Source: Hyposmocoma kahamanoa
Lineage: Eukaryota > Arthropoda > Insecta > Lepidoptera > Cosmopterigidae
DNA length: 64,000 bases
Reading direction: 5' to 3'
NCBI RefSeq assembly: GCF_003589595.1
Contig: NW_020656077.1
Coordinates: forward strand, 6,878,410 to 6,942,409
Positions 22,142 through 34,149 of the stretch are shown here, piece by piece. The notes beneath the pieces are model-generated. The model saw only the letters and a list, made by a program, of their open reading frames with translations. It ran no database searches and was not told where the DNA came from. Position numbers and translations under genes: made by a program. Within the stretch, counting starts at the first letter, position 1, and each line of letters begins with the position of its first letter.

Positions 22142-23441
22142 TCCATACTCGATATTTGATAGTCTATAATTTTGTAAGTAACAATTGTGTGTAAAATCTT
22201 TCTTTGTTTTTATTATGGCAAGATCACTTTAGCATTTTATACTTCATGAGTTTCTGGTCATAAAGTAACACTGTAAAGCATTAACGTCAATCAAGTTAGA
22301 CTATAAAGTTACTTGAAATGTGAAATGGTTGCTGCAATCATTTTGCTTGGTAAAATCAGAATATGTTACATGGCAACACGTTACATAGTATTGTAGACAA
22401 TAAATAAACCGAGTCTTTGAATGATCTCAAACTGATTGACACACCTCTTACGTTTTATAATAATACCTTTGGAGGTATTTTTTTAGACTTTGCTTAGGCA
22501 AAGACAGGAACAGAAACCGCCTACGATTGAACAAGAAAAATAAAAGTAATGCCACATAGGTATAATGATCACCATAAACATCATCTCGCATATTATGTCA
22601 CATCGTTATTTCAATGTATTCATGTAGTTTACAAACTTTCGCCATCACACATCAAATAGGAAAGCGTTAAATTGAAATTGTTGGGTAAATTGGAGGTATT
22701 ACTGAGTACCGTACGAAGTGTAGGAAATTCCTTGTAGTGTAGTGAAAGTAAGTTAAAAAATAATTAACACACAATAAAGTATAACTATAAATTCATTATT
22801 AGTTATTCAGTCACTTGTGCGCGGCATTTCGAGGAGGTTTAACGGTGTTATTATAATAAAGACCCAAGTGACGTAAGCAGCGGTGTCACCGAAGGAAGTT
22901 CCGAAGAAATTAAAAAGAATGGACATTTTTTGAATCGATAATCATTCCATCAGCATACAAGCCACGTAGCTGCTTGCCGAATAATTTTGACATATAACAT
23001 TTGATGTTCTATTTAATATTAGAGAATCAGTGAATATTTATAAATTTATCGATGTAACAGAAACATTGACCAATATAATACGTAACAATTTAATAGGAAA
23101 TGAAAAGTTTAATTTTAGTGAGGTCTGCAATGTAATGGCAGTTGTTACTTGTAAAACATAAAAAGCAAATGTAAATTCTTGGATTATTTCTCAGTTATTT
23201 CAACCACTGATCTACAAAATCAGATCTTCAAGAATATATCAACGAATACCTCTATTACCTGGACTTCTCCTGGACACTAGATCATGTTTTGAGTCTCTCA
23301 AACTCATTTCAACTTCGATCAATGAATGTTGTATAAATATTTACAGTATCTCTCGATATTGCTGTTCCAATACAAATAGCTATCGGCGAACGATTTTTAA
23401 TGGTTTGGTATTTATTTATATAAGTGGTGTCATATCTGCAG
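22142..23441. other. Intron sequence, nothing recognised
   Basis: AT-rich, with one small hairpin (AATACCTTTGGAGGTATT near 22464). Confidence 0.45.
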
Positions 23442-23619
23442 CTCACTTGATTTATATCTCTATAACAATTGACGTAAAGTTTAATTCGATTAATAACAGA
23501 GACGTGAAGACCGTCAAAATAAACGAGGTCAAAAGAGGTCCTTCAGTAGAAGAAAAAGAAAAAATCTTTATTGCATTAAAAGAGAAGAGGCGTTTTCCGT
23601 TTACTTTCCGTTGGGACGA
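23442..23619 (+). CDS. Possible unassigned exon (low support)
   Basis: An open stretch bounded by a CTGCAG acceptor-like site and a GACGAC/GTAAGT donor. It reads LIYISITIDVKFNSI, then NRDVKTVKINEVKRGPSVEE and EKIFIALKEKRRFPFTFRWD. The charged, lysine-rich translation and the strong donor make it look exonic. It does not match any receptor guanylate cyclase region and sits in the 14.8 kb intron between the ectodomain and membrane exons. It could be an exon of another transcript, a transposon fragment or chance. I do not recognise a family. Confidence 0.2.
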
Positions 23620-24235
23620 CGTAAGTACGCCGTTGTTGTCGTTTAGCAATAAAGTATGAGTAACCATTTCCATGACATGGCTCAGATTTAGAAGAACGAA
23701 CTTTGACTTACGATGAGCAAAAATGGCAAAAATTAAAATATTTATATCAATGTAAGTCTGTTACTACTTTTGAGAAAAAGTAACTATATTCTTCTTAATT
23801 TAAATTATATTTTCATAAATGTTCTGCGACACTAGTGTAAGAATGTTAATTTCTTTAAACTTATTTCTGAAAGACATTCTGGGACCCCGATTGTAAATTA
23901 CCCTACACAGACGTTTTTGCAGTACGAAGATTCTTTAATAATGGCGGTCATTATACTGTGAAATAACTGAACTGATCTACCGGTTTTGACGTCTGAAAGA
24001 TATTATGGGCTAACCAATCAATCAATCGGGCTAACAAATCATATAGTATTCTGCAAGACGTCGATGTGTGATGTTTAAAGTGTGTTACTATACGAGCGCT
24101 TGGTATTTGAGATCTACGTGATGATCTACTATCGTAGATCACGAGATGCCTGTTAGTTGCTACGTCCTCTTATATACGTGGTACATTTATTCAAGACTAG
24201 GTGTTTAAGACCTCACATCTAGTTGCAGGCATACC

Positions 24236-24550
24236 GCTTACCTGAGTCGGTTCCGGTGCGCAGTGCGGGAGGAGTGACAGTTTACGTCACAGTGATCGCG
24301 CTGCGCACGGGATAATTTTCAACAAGATTTTTCTGACGATATTCAATAACAAGTTGATTTAAAAAAGTGCCAAATGATTTGTCTTTTCATTTCAATTATC
24401 AATGAAATAATTTTTTCTACTAACGACTAATTTGGAAGGCACTTTTTTCAATCAATTTGTTATTGAATATCGTCAGAAAAATCTTTACTACACTAACACA
24501 GTTACTTCTCCCGCGCAGCTCACCTACCTCTGGAACCGACTTAGTTAAGC
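24236..24550. mobile_element. 315-bp foldback element
   Basis: Inverted ends GCTTACCTGAGTCGGTTCC and GGAACCGACTTAGTTAAGC. The inner arms are longer: ATTTTTCTGACGATATTCAA with TAACAAGTTGATT and AAAAAGTGCC pair with GGCACTTTTTTC and TTGAATATCGTCAGAAAAAT. A 60-70 bp spacer separates the arms. No ORF. Confidence 0.85.
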
Positions 24551-24719
24551 AGTAGACCTGTACTTGTAGGATGTACCCGCTTAAATTAAAATTAAAAACC
24601 TCATACGAAACAGTGTACTCCAATAAGCAATAAAGTCGCAAACCGTGAGGTGACAACATTACCTGACATTACATGCCACAGTAGTGCTACTGTAGATTGG
24701 GGGTTGTCTGCAAACTGTA

Positions 24720-25000
24720 AACGTAATTAAAGCCATTTGAGAAATGTATCTCGAATACTATACGAGACTATATTAAAAAAAATCATTGGTATATTGTAAA
24801 GAACCTATTGAATACAGCGGATTTCTTGTTAAATTTTGTACTTTTTTCTATCGTAAAAATTTTTAGAAATCGTGTTTTCCCTTACCTTATACTAACCTTA
24901 TACTAATCGGTGTATATCAGTGTATGCATTTTTTCTAAAGTGTTGATTCAACACTTTCGCTGCTATGCGGATTCCATTTAAAATTGTATCGTCTTTTGAA
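24720..25000 (-). repeat. REP-2 copy B
   Basis: GAATACAGCGGATTTCTTGT, AAATCGTGTTTTCCCTTACC and ACACTTTCGCTGCTATGCGG in reverse orientation. Confidence 0.7.
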
Positions 25001-25122
25001 CAGCTGAATAGATATTCATCAAACATAGCTAGCAAGCATCCCAAATTAAATTAGCCTTCAAATAAAAAAATTTCTTTGAGATCACTCCATCCAGTTAGGA
25101 ATTACAAATTCACAGGGCAGAC

Positions 25123-25343
25123 ATAATAATAATAATAATAACGCATACACTGAACATAGCCCCGCACTAGGGAAACCCTGTGTCGCGGGTGCCATGGACA
25201 CATTACATACACAACCACAAATTAACACCCAAACTCACGAGAGAAATAAATGTAGGCTATGCAAATATTTCTCCCGGCCCGGGAATCGAACCTGGGACCT
25301 CTGCGTGGCAGTCCGGCATGGTAACCGTTCGGCCACAGAGGCA
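25123..25343 (-). repeat. SINE-A copy, well preserved
   Basis: (TAA)n tail, GGGAAACCCTGTGTCGCGGG body, CGGGAATCGAACCTGGGACC (complement of the B box) and TGGTAACCGTTCGGCCACAG (complement of the A box). One of the most intact copies. Confidence 0.9.
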
Positions 25344-27571
25344 GTCAAAACATACAAACAAACTGATAGACACCGTATACAGACAAAGGACTTCAAAGTT
25401 ATAACTTTCTGTGGGGGGTTAAAAATATTATTTTCGGTGAAGTTCATAGTTAGCCAGCATTATGTATCATTGTAAGATCATACAACCTGATCTTTCTTTT
25501 TTTTTCAACAGCATTATCAAGTACATACAGTATTGTAAAAACCATAAATGGTTTGACTCAATACTGGTGAGTTCATCTCTAACCAGATACAAAATTTGTA
25601 TATGCTAAAAAAATTAAGCTACACTAATAATTAGTCTAAAACAATAAGTGGGTATTTCATTAAAAACAGTTAAACCTATTATCACATCGAAGCTCATCTA
25701 TCGTCGTGACGTGCATTCCACAGCTCGCCAAAACCGGTCGGTCACCGATTTATCAAGTTAATTATGAGAAATAAGTAATATATATTTGAAAAACAAACAG
25801 CTGTCCGTTTTCAGAAATGGAAGATGCTATAATTATTAATACGAAGAACGAATACTAAGAAAAATTCGTTTCGAAGCTGCATCTTCAGCCAATCTGTGCC
25901 AGATGCTTTCCCAATAGACCTTACAGATATTTGGTTTTTAACTTCTTTTTTGCCATTATCATGGTAGTAGAACACCGTGACATTCGATAAAAACTTAAAA
26001 ATAGTAGTACTTGCTTAAAACGCATGCGAACGCGACGGGTCTCACAGCTTTCAACTAAGAAAGTAAGTCCATGAAAATCGTATTACGAGGTCTGTAAGAA
26101 AATTACCCCTTCTAATATCGGGTCCCGAATAGCGCCGCCCGCTGGGCCTGTTTTGGCGTGAAATTAACTTTTATTATCAGATGTATTTCGATAATTCCAC
26201 TTACTTAGGGTTGTGCGTTTCTGAATGTGAAGTTGCTAAGTGTAAGTAGTATTATACCAGTAACGGTTACCTGCTACGTTCATATTTGAGTTAGGAATAT
26301 TTATTGAATCAGAAAATTATGCACTGTTTTCTAACTATAACGTGGAGTACCTAAATGCGAGTATTTGATTCTACTGAACCAGGGACTGAGTTTTCGGTAT
26401 GGCGAGTCTTCAAATACGAACTATATCTGTATTCGATTCTAAGATTCATCACGCAAAATTTGAAGAATTTCTGATAAGTTCTGACCCTGCAAAGTCTACA
26501 GAAGTTGCTCTTTAATTACTTCAAGCACATTTTCATGCGTATTGCAGTAATCTTCAATAATTCCTTAGAATATTGAAAAGCGTCTCGATTGCTCTGTAAC
26601 ACGTACATTACATTTATTACATTACTTTACATACATTATAGTAATATAATACACTCATACGTCTTTATTACAGTTGAGAACTTTGCGAAAAACGGAATCT
26701 TATACTGGGATAAACCGAGATTGTGACAAAAATAGCTCAAAACTTCAAACTATCCATCCGTACCACCCAAAACGTCTTTTGTTTTTGTACATTCGTACAA
26801 TAGTCGCCTTAGCCCTCAGAGACTTTCGTGTTTGCACGACTATTATTTGCTACAGTTGGATTTTTTCCCAAAAACGTAGCTTTTTATTACGCAATAAAGC
26901 TTAATTTAGCTGTCACTGGCACTAGGTAGTCATTCATAATAATAACTTACAAACGTTGAGAATTAGAAATTATAGATTACGTAAAGTTAGTTCGTCTGTA
27001 CACGTTGTTAAAATAAAACTAAAAATGTCCAGAACATGTGCAAATATTGTCATAAAAAAGTTCAATTTAGGGAAACTTATTATAAAAACAACGATTATAC
27101 AAAATAAATAACAACTTTTATTCCATGATTTGACAAAACGTAATAAATTACTAATAATTAAATTTTAAGTTTTGCTTGGACTATCTGACACTTTTTAGGT
27201 CTGTATTTGCTAGTAAGGTAGGTAAGTAAGTTCAAACGTACAAGCGTACTTCCTGACCCCCAACCCCGTCTCTGCGTTTTGTACAGAGTTATCACCATTT
27301 ACAGCGATTTATTCATCTATTCAAATATATTTGTTTTTGTACGAAAATAAAACCAGATTAATTATGAGAATGAAATAGACATTTAATGCAATGCCACAAC
27401 ACAAAGATACATACATAAAAATATTGACAACACTGACAAGCAAAACAAAAATAAAAAGAATTAATAAACAAAACAAAAAGAAATACAAAAAACAAAAATT
27501 AACAACATAAAATAGGACAAAAAAGACAAAAAGTAAAAAAAAAACAACTAAATATAACGCCTACAAAATTA
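25344..27571. other. Long intron stretch, nothing recognised
   Basis: 2.2 kb. 27380-27570 is strongly A-rich (AAAACAAAAAG-type words), which may be an old retroposon tail. Confidence 0.45.
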
Positions 27572-27625
27572 AAAGTCATGTAACAAAAGCTGTTGTTTAT
27601 GATGTTAGTCATATATTCCTGCGTG
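27572..27625 (+). repeat. REP-4 fragment
   Basis: AAGTCATGTAACAAAAGCTG, TTGTTTATGATGTTAGTCAT. An inverted trace (ACTTTTATTCCATGATTT) lies at 27113-27130. Confidence 0.5.
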
Positions 27626-28171
27626 CTTGTAAGTATTTTACAAATAAACCTGTACAGATAATACAAACACATTGTGTACTACCAGTTTAAAAAGTGTAAA
27701 AACAAAAAAAAAGTTTAAAAGGTATAAAAACAAACTAGTTTTCCCAGGTAAATCTGACGTGACGATATAGAGTACGATTTGATTACCTACAAAATAAATA
27801 TATTTGATTATATTCAACATTTTTCCATTGCTTCTCGATCGTTTTAGGCGTTCACTTTTTGTATAATGAACTAACATTAAACTGGTGCTTGGTTTCTGGA
27901 ACTATACCCAAGATTCGTAATTTATAACAAGTGTAATAAGTCAACAGTCGTAAGCGCGCCAAAATGATTCTTCTTCCTTTGTCATCGTGTCATGGTAACA
28001 TACGAGATCATTTATCATAAAGCGTCGTTAAACTTGCGTGCTGAGCGGTTTGTTTCCAACCTCGCAATTTTGAAATGTCTAGGTGACATTTCAATTTAAT
28101 TTGTGATCACTAAGTGCAAAAATTCCAATACGAATTATTTCGTAATAGCCCGTTAAATGGTTTTTCTGCCT

Positions 28172-29125
28172 TAGGGCGCGTGTATACGCTAAGAAAAGTC
28201 GCCGGGTATATGCAAGAATTCGTGTCGTTTCAACACACAAACTGTGTACACAGCCTCGGCGCCGGACAAGAAAAAAATCTTGTCTATCCCCGACGCGACG
28301 CACTCTGCCGCTATTGCGTAGGGCGCATTGTCAGTAAACGAAAGTTTATGAGCGTGGACTGATTTTGCAAAGTACCACTGTTGCACCACTAATTTCATTG
28401 CGACTAATAAAATACATGATTTATTTATAAGTTTAGTAAAGGAACGACCATTATTGTGGGACAAAACCTTAGAGATTTATAAAGATTAACGGCGTGCAAG
28501 GAGAGAAATATTTATTATTCTATACATTTAATTTGCAGTCACCATTTTTTTCAAATTAGTAGTCAACATATTTCTTCACACAGTCGGTAGTAAAACGACA
28601 GCTACCTGTAAGTGCACTGACACGTTTATCCTATACACGTCTGCCCGAAAGCATTCGTATCGTGCACATACTCATCATTTTCTTGCCTGCAAATTGTCGA
28701 ACTATGACCATTGACTTACAATTATATGGACGTCGGGTCCGCGCTAAAAAGTGTCCGAACTTATAGGGCGTTGAAATCGTATACAGAGCGTCATTCACGC
28801 TCTAGTCTTCGTTTGTTAGACTGACAGCGAAGCAAGCAAAATTAGACAGTACTGCGATGACATTACAATTTAAATTCAACGTTTTAGCTTTTTCATTTTC
28901 CTTTACATGTCACTACGTTTAAATAGGTTGACTTGGGACATTTTTTTCGTGGTTTTTTTATTAGACCCGTCGTCCATTTATTTGTAAGTCAATGCCTGCA
29001 ACAGACACTAAATATTTTCGTGGCTAGATCCGACAAAATTCTGGTCGTGTACAAGGCCATTCTCGTCTTTTCTGTTGCAGACACGACGAATTTCTTAGCG
29101 TGTACACGCGCCGTTAGTCAGACTG
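28172..29125. repeat. Inverted arms around MITE-1 copy 2
   Basis: GGGCGCGTGTATACGCTAAG (28176 onward) pairs with CTTAGCGTGTACACGCGCC near 29095-29114. AATTCGTGTCG and the ACAAGA..TTTGTC blocks also reappear inverted. The arms are about 100 bp, about 70-75% similar by eye, and enclose MITE-1 copy 2. Confidence 0.5.
28709..28994 (+). mobile_element. MITE-1 copy 2
   Basis: Same length and near-identical sequence as copy 1. It is the only copy without a recognisable 8-bp target duplication (ACTATGAC against CCTGCAAC), and it lies between two inverted arms of another element. Loss of one flank by recombination or deletion is likely. Confidence 0.92.
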
Positions 29126-29185
29126 TAGCCACTACGAGCGGTTATTCCATTTAAGCTGTACCACCGGTAGCGGTCTTCGAATCGT

Positions 29186-29585
29186 AGTTAAGCTCGAATT
29201 AAGATTATTCCCGTTCTAATACGATTCATTTTGCTTGATTCGATCGGCGGGGACTCTGACTTTGTATCAGAATTATTTTTTTAAAAAACGAAACTAAAGT
29301 AATTTGAAAAATGTATTACGTGTTCTATTCAGTTTACTTGATAATTAAAAAAATCATTGGTATATTTAACGTACGTATTGAATGCCGCGTTTTTCTTGTA
29401 AAATTCCTACGTAAGTTTGTATTTCTTTTCTACCGTGTATTTTTTTAAGGATCCTGTTTGCTCACCATATGATAATCAGGGTATATCTTCAATTTTACTA
29501 TATATTTTTTTCAAAAGTGATTGATTTAACACTTTCGCTGTTATGCGGAATACCAATGCCATTTGAGGAACTTTGAAATAATGGT
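29186..29585 (-). repeat. REP-2 copy C
   Basis: TAAGCTCGAATTAAGATTAT, CGGCGGGGACTCTGACTTTG, TGAATGCCGCGTTTTTCTTG and ACACTTTCGCTGTTATGCGG. The longest uninterrupted copy (about 400 bp). Confidence 0.7.
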
Positions 29586-30534
29586 GTAAAAATTCTGACG
29601 CCTGTCGAATAAAGCGATAAGCTATATTGTTTAACTACTGCTTCTTAGATCGCAAGATGTTCTAAATCCGTGCGTTGTAAATAAAAACGCCAGAGCGTAA
29701 TAATGTCCAAAGATAAGGTGCCTTAAATTGTCGAATTGTCGAGCTATGAACCTGAACTCAATTTGCCCTTCATGATCCGACGTTAATTTTATGTGACACG
29801 GGCGATAAACGTATCACCAAACTATAGTGGGATAAACACAGAAGGAGGATAAGTTGGTAATACAATTTCACACCAGTCTGATTCGCGACGTTATATTGTA
29901 GATGTCATGTTTATGTATTATACTTACCGGGTGCAGGGTGTTTATTTGAAATCGGTAAGTGCATGTAGAAGGTACGCAGTAAATGCATTAATGCAAGACG
30001 TGTCTTTTTAATACCCGTACTTCCAAGATGAAGAAGAATGTTTGTACGAATAATGTTTGTCAATGAAACGAGCGAATGTATAACGTTCATATAAACCCTT
30101 AAATACTGTTGTCATTTTCATAGGACACTATGACTATTGTGGGACCCACATATAGATAAATTAGAAAAAAAATTATAGTTTCTATTTTACCGTTTGATCG
30201 TTGTTGTACCTAGAAATAATATTATTAGATCATAATGAGATTGATTTGTGAGACTTATTACGAGATCAAAACTGATAACGTTTTATTATAGAGGCATGTT
30301 GAGTTAGATAAAAAAAATATTTTTAAAAGGAAATATAAACTTATATTTGTCAAAAATCTTAAAAACCTTGAATGAAGGAACGTAAAATTCTTCAGGAAAA
30401 AAAAACATAAACAAAAACATATGTACTTTAAGCTTCTGAAGGTAAGTCGTAAAAAAAATTTTTATTTTGATTTTTTTTTACAATAAAATAAATACGCATC
30501 AGACCTCGATAATGCGATAATGCAAAATGTACAC
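29586..30534. other. Intron stretch, nothing recognised
   Basis: AT-rich with poly-A/T runs near 30390-30480. Confidence 0.45.
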
Positions 30535-30770
30535 ACCTAAATAATGCCTATTCGCTCTAGCCTTGACTTTTCAAGGCCCAAATAGCGTTCGGGGAATAAG
30601 TCTGCAGGCAGTGAATTCCACTCCATAGCCGTTCGCAATATAAATGGGGAAGCGTTGTAATATCAGCCTATATCTCAACCTACGTCTTATCCCCCGGTGA
30701 TGGAAAAGGGAAGGCAGAATTAAACCAGACTTGTGATTGGTACAGCTTCACTTATTTGGGGCACATATGG
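30535..30770 (-). pseudogene. Jockey-type LINE C-terminal fragment
   Basis: Contains TAATGCCTATTCGC, CTGCAGGCAGTGAATTCCAC and CCCCCGGTGATGGAAAAGGG. The minus strand encodes the WN-LP and F-ARV-R-type C-terminus found also at 35.4 and 59.3 kb. Confidence 0.6.
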
Positions 30771-31221
30771 GACAGACAACAATGCGATGTTTTTCACATA
30801 AAAAAACATTGCAGGCATGGCATCGAACGCGTTAGGTATAGCTAAACGAAACAAATTATGATTAAAATAAAAGACAAAACCTCAATAACTTGATGTAATA
30901 TTTTCGACATAAACTCAAACGACATAAGTAGAGAATCAAAATAATATATAAATCCAATGAGTTTTTAGTTATTAGCTACAGAAAAAAACTTACTTGAGTA
31001 AAAATTACACACTCTACTACTATTATGGGTCTGTACGGACCCGTGTTTTTTAAAAACCTGAAAACTAAAAAAAAATGACAATATTTTGTTACTGTTTGGC
31101 AGACACTAAAGAATAAGGCAGGTACACGGTAGGAGGGGCTGGTAACTTTTTAGATGTGTTTAGTATCAACAAAAATATGAATCATCGTGGTTCCGTACGG
31201 ACCGGTATACCTCGCGTATAA

Positions 31222-31237
31222 ATGTGTGTGTGTGTGC

Positions 31238-31293
<56 letters not shown>

Positions 31294-31312
31294 GCGCGTG
31301 TGTTTGTGTGTG
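31222..31312. repeat. (TG)n microsatellite
   Basis: About 90 bp of TG/GT dinucleotides with CG interruptions at both ends. The 63- and 64-residue frames here are repeat artefacts. Confidence 0.98.
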
Positions 31313-31354
31313 GTGTACTGCGCTGGGGATAACACGAACAATTCTATTTATTAC

Positions 31355-31400
31355 TTTAAAAGTACCATTGTTCCAAGATAGATGATTCTATTTAGCGCTG
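31355..31400 (+). repeat. REP-3 fragment
   Basis: CCATTGTTCCAAGATAGATG and ATTCTATTTAG match one end of REP-3 copy B. Confidence 0.45.
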
Positions 31401-32559
31401 GTGTAGTTTTAGCCTATTCAGTTTAATTAGTTGTCCAACGTGGTACTATGACATGACGGCAGATGAGGGCAAGTTAATGGTTAATGCTTAAAAAACTAAT
31501 GCGCTTTAACAAGATGGCTTTTGGGTGTAAGCGACTTGGTAAAAATGATGGCGGTCGGTCTTTATGAATTTGCTGCGTGACATTTAAAGTCTGTTTCAAC
31601 CATTTTCGTCTTTTGTACTTTCGAAATAATTATTTTGAAAAGTTGAGAAATGAATTAATTGCAATCAACTGACGTGATTATTTCATCGCCGGCTTAATGG
31701 ATTGATAACGAAAAGTGAATAGGCCAATATCAAGCAATTCCTAACAAAATCAGTGACGAGGGAGATTCCCCCAAAGTTACCCTTTACGGCTATACACCGG
31801 AAAGTATATAATTCAATTATGATAAAAATGTTAGTTGTACCTTTCTCGTTCCAAGGGAAGTAGAAGCTTACAGGCTTAAACCTATGTAGCCCTGGTCCTA
31901 ATATTCAGTAATACTTGTAGTCCTAATCCTTGTACAATACTTGGTTTAGGCATGTGGGCGGATGAAATTGGGTCACACGACAGGGTGCTCGAAATGCTGG
32001 TAGCATTCTTCCTTTGACTATGCTTGCTAACACGTTGAGCAAGGTATCATGCTTTGAATGTCCTAGTCGGTCCATTCATTTTTATAATATTAAATCGCCC
32101 TACTGGCTGGAAAGACCATAGTGATTAATACAAGAATCGAACATTTCGACTCAACCGAAGTCTGACCAACAGTCTGACGTGATTATACATCGAAAAGAAG
32201 ATAAATGCATAATTTTTTTATTCAGAATAAAGCTTAAGTATAGTTTACAGAATAGAAACAAGAAAGAAAGAAAGAAAATACATTTATTTGTTTACCACAA
32301 TGACATAAGACAAAAGACAAAAAAAAAGAGAAAACGGAACAAAACAGAATTAAAACAAAACACGATCAAAACATTTAACGTAAAACATAAATAATTAATT
32401 ACATCTAGAATAATTATATCTTATTATTATTTCATTTCGGAAATATAAAATCGAACAACAGTGGATCTGATATCCACAGCTAAGAACAGCGAATAAAATG
32501 TTCAATGTCCTGAGAATAAACTATTCATGCACATAAGTCTTTGTTATACGGATGAGTCG
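31401..32559. other. Intron stretch, nothing recognised
   Basis: Includes a (GAAA)n tract near 32262 followed by an A-rich segment to 32390, possibly the tail of a lost retroposon. Confidence 0.45.
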
Positions 32560-32740
32560 ACTTAGAAAAAAATCCTTGGATCCGGCCGGATTCGAACCAA
32601 AACGTCTTCTAGCAAACCGTACTAGACGCTATGCCAAGTAAGCAACGAAACGAACCAGCGGACCTTACCATTTTTTTTAGTTCAATCGTTATATTAATAA
32701 TTATAACAAAGTAGTTGAGTAATTTCACAAAAAAAAATTT
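32560..32740 (-). repeat. SINE-B partial copy
   Basis: GGATCCGGCCGGATTCGAAC, AACGTCTTCTAGCAAACCGT and CGAACCAGCGGACC form the inverted head. A sense-oriented end (TATTAATAATTATAACAAAG) follows at 32690-32725, so this is another fold-back arrangement. Confidence 0.7.
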
Positions 32741-32889
32741 AAGATCACAGTGGCCAAAAGCGTTTTTCTCTGTGCGTCAGATATATCCGCGTGCAGAGCA
32801 AATCAAAATACAAAAAAATGGAAATTTGGTTTCATACTAGACAGCCACGTCAATTACCTGACCTCAAACTAGAAAATTCCCTGTGACTA

Positions 32890-33180
32890 TGAATACCATC
32901 CACGTGACCACTAGAAAGCCCACCTACAAGACCTACGGATCGGAGACGTTGTGATAATTGTTGACGAGTCGCTGCCACGAGGAATATGACCACGAGGTCG
33001 GATACACAAGCTGTATCTGAGGAAAGATGGCGTGATTAGGTAGTCGATGTTGCCACAGTAAAAGGTACTTTGCGCCGACTCTTGGAAAAACTGGTGAAGC
33101 TGACCACTTATGGTTCTTGCCTGACCTTGGCCAGCTGAGGACAGTTGGTCCAATGCTGCACGCGAGACAGGATCTATTGC
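32890..33180 (-). other. Unrecognised open stretch
   Basis: The minus strand is open from about 33180 to 32911 and reads AIDPVSRAALDQLSSAGQGQ, ARTISGQLHQFFQESAQS, IDYLITPSFLRYSLCIRPRG and SSTIITTSPIRRSC. It looks more protein-like than neighbouring frames and is less AT-rich, but no ATG or family match is visible. Possibly a transposon fragment. Confidence 0.25.
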
Positions 33181-33306
33181 GAACTCCTTGCTTTTTTATA
33201 TTATTTTTCTATTCCTTAATAAACGTAATTTTACAAAGAAAATAAAACAGCGAAAACGGACAAGCAAACTTTCGACGTCCGTTTTTTTACAAAAAAGTTA
33301 TAATTG

Positions 33307-33542
33307 ATCTAGTTCTTAGGGTTTCGCGATTGTTGCATATAGGAAATGAAACTGTTTTTCCGGATTTAAATTGCGTATATTTGTTTTTTTTTTCATACAA
33401 ACTCATGGTCTCTCACGGTCTCATGGTCACGATTGACCATGAGACCGTCAACCGTGACCATGGGACCTATAAAGGGCCCGAAACGTTGGTTTGTTTGAAA
33501 AAAAAACAAATATTTAAATCCGGAAAAATAGTTCCATTTCCT
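33307..33542 (+). mobile_element. Miniature Penelope-like foldback, 11-bp target duplication
   Basis: A 236-bp insertion between direct repeats AAGTTATAATT (33296-33306, 33543-33553). It is almost entirely an inverted repeat of the family's end: both halves carry CCGGATTTAAAT and the ATGGTCACG/CGTGACCAT segment. At its centre is a perfect 15-bp hairpin (33415-33429 with 33434-33448, loop CGAT). Confidence 0.75.
33415..33448. repeat. Perfect 15-bp hairpin
   Basis: ACGGTCTCATGGTCA, loop CGAT, then its exact reverse complement. It lies at the junction of the two inverted halves of the miniature Penelope-like element. Confidence 0.95.
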
Positions 33543-33553
33543 AAGTTATAATT

Positions 33554-34149
33554 TCTTGTACTATCTTTTGTTTACTTCCTTAATCTGCAAACCTATAATT
33601 GATATCGAAAAAAAAAAACATTTCGCAAACAATAATGTCACTAAACGAAATTCTCATTTTTTCAAACTTAGTTTCAGAAACTACAAAAATGTTGACATTT
33701 TCGTTAAGTTAGTTACGGTATCGATTTTGAAATTATGTGATATGAACTTTCTACATATAAAAAAAATACATACGCAAAGGTTGACTTTTGTAAACACATT
33801 TTCGCTTTTGTATGTGCGAACGGCTTCCAGAATGTGGAAATTTCGACGTCTTTGTAGTGTAATTAATGAAGTAATTGTTAATGTTGACTCCAGTGATATT
33901 ATTAATAATAAAGACAGGTCAAGTTCTTAACACTGATCCCGCATTTGAGATGGATTTATTAATACGGGTCATAAATTTTTCTGACTCCACCCTGTATCGG
34001 TATTTTTCGGTTTGCGCGATGATCTTGTACTCAAGATATTTTACGTTCATATGTAACCGACACTTGAAGTCTGTCGCGCAACCTATATAACATTTAAAAA
34101 AAAATCGCGCGTCATTTGCATTGACGGGGCTTAGACAATTATGAGAAGT
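33554..34149. other. Intron stretch, no gene
   Basis: Frames of 71-124 codons on the + strand (33556-34090) are AT-driven, mutually overlapping and without recognisable domains. Confidence 0.4.

Noticed and set aside
31150..31381. Open frames of His-Thr and Cys-Val repeats
   Set aside because: They are translations of the (TG)n microsatellite on both strands.
33556..34090. 124- and 71-codon plus-strand ORFs
   Set aside because: AT-driven overlapping frames without family features or repeat support.
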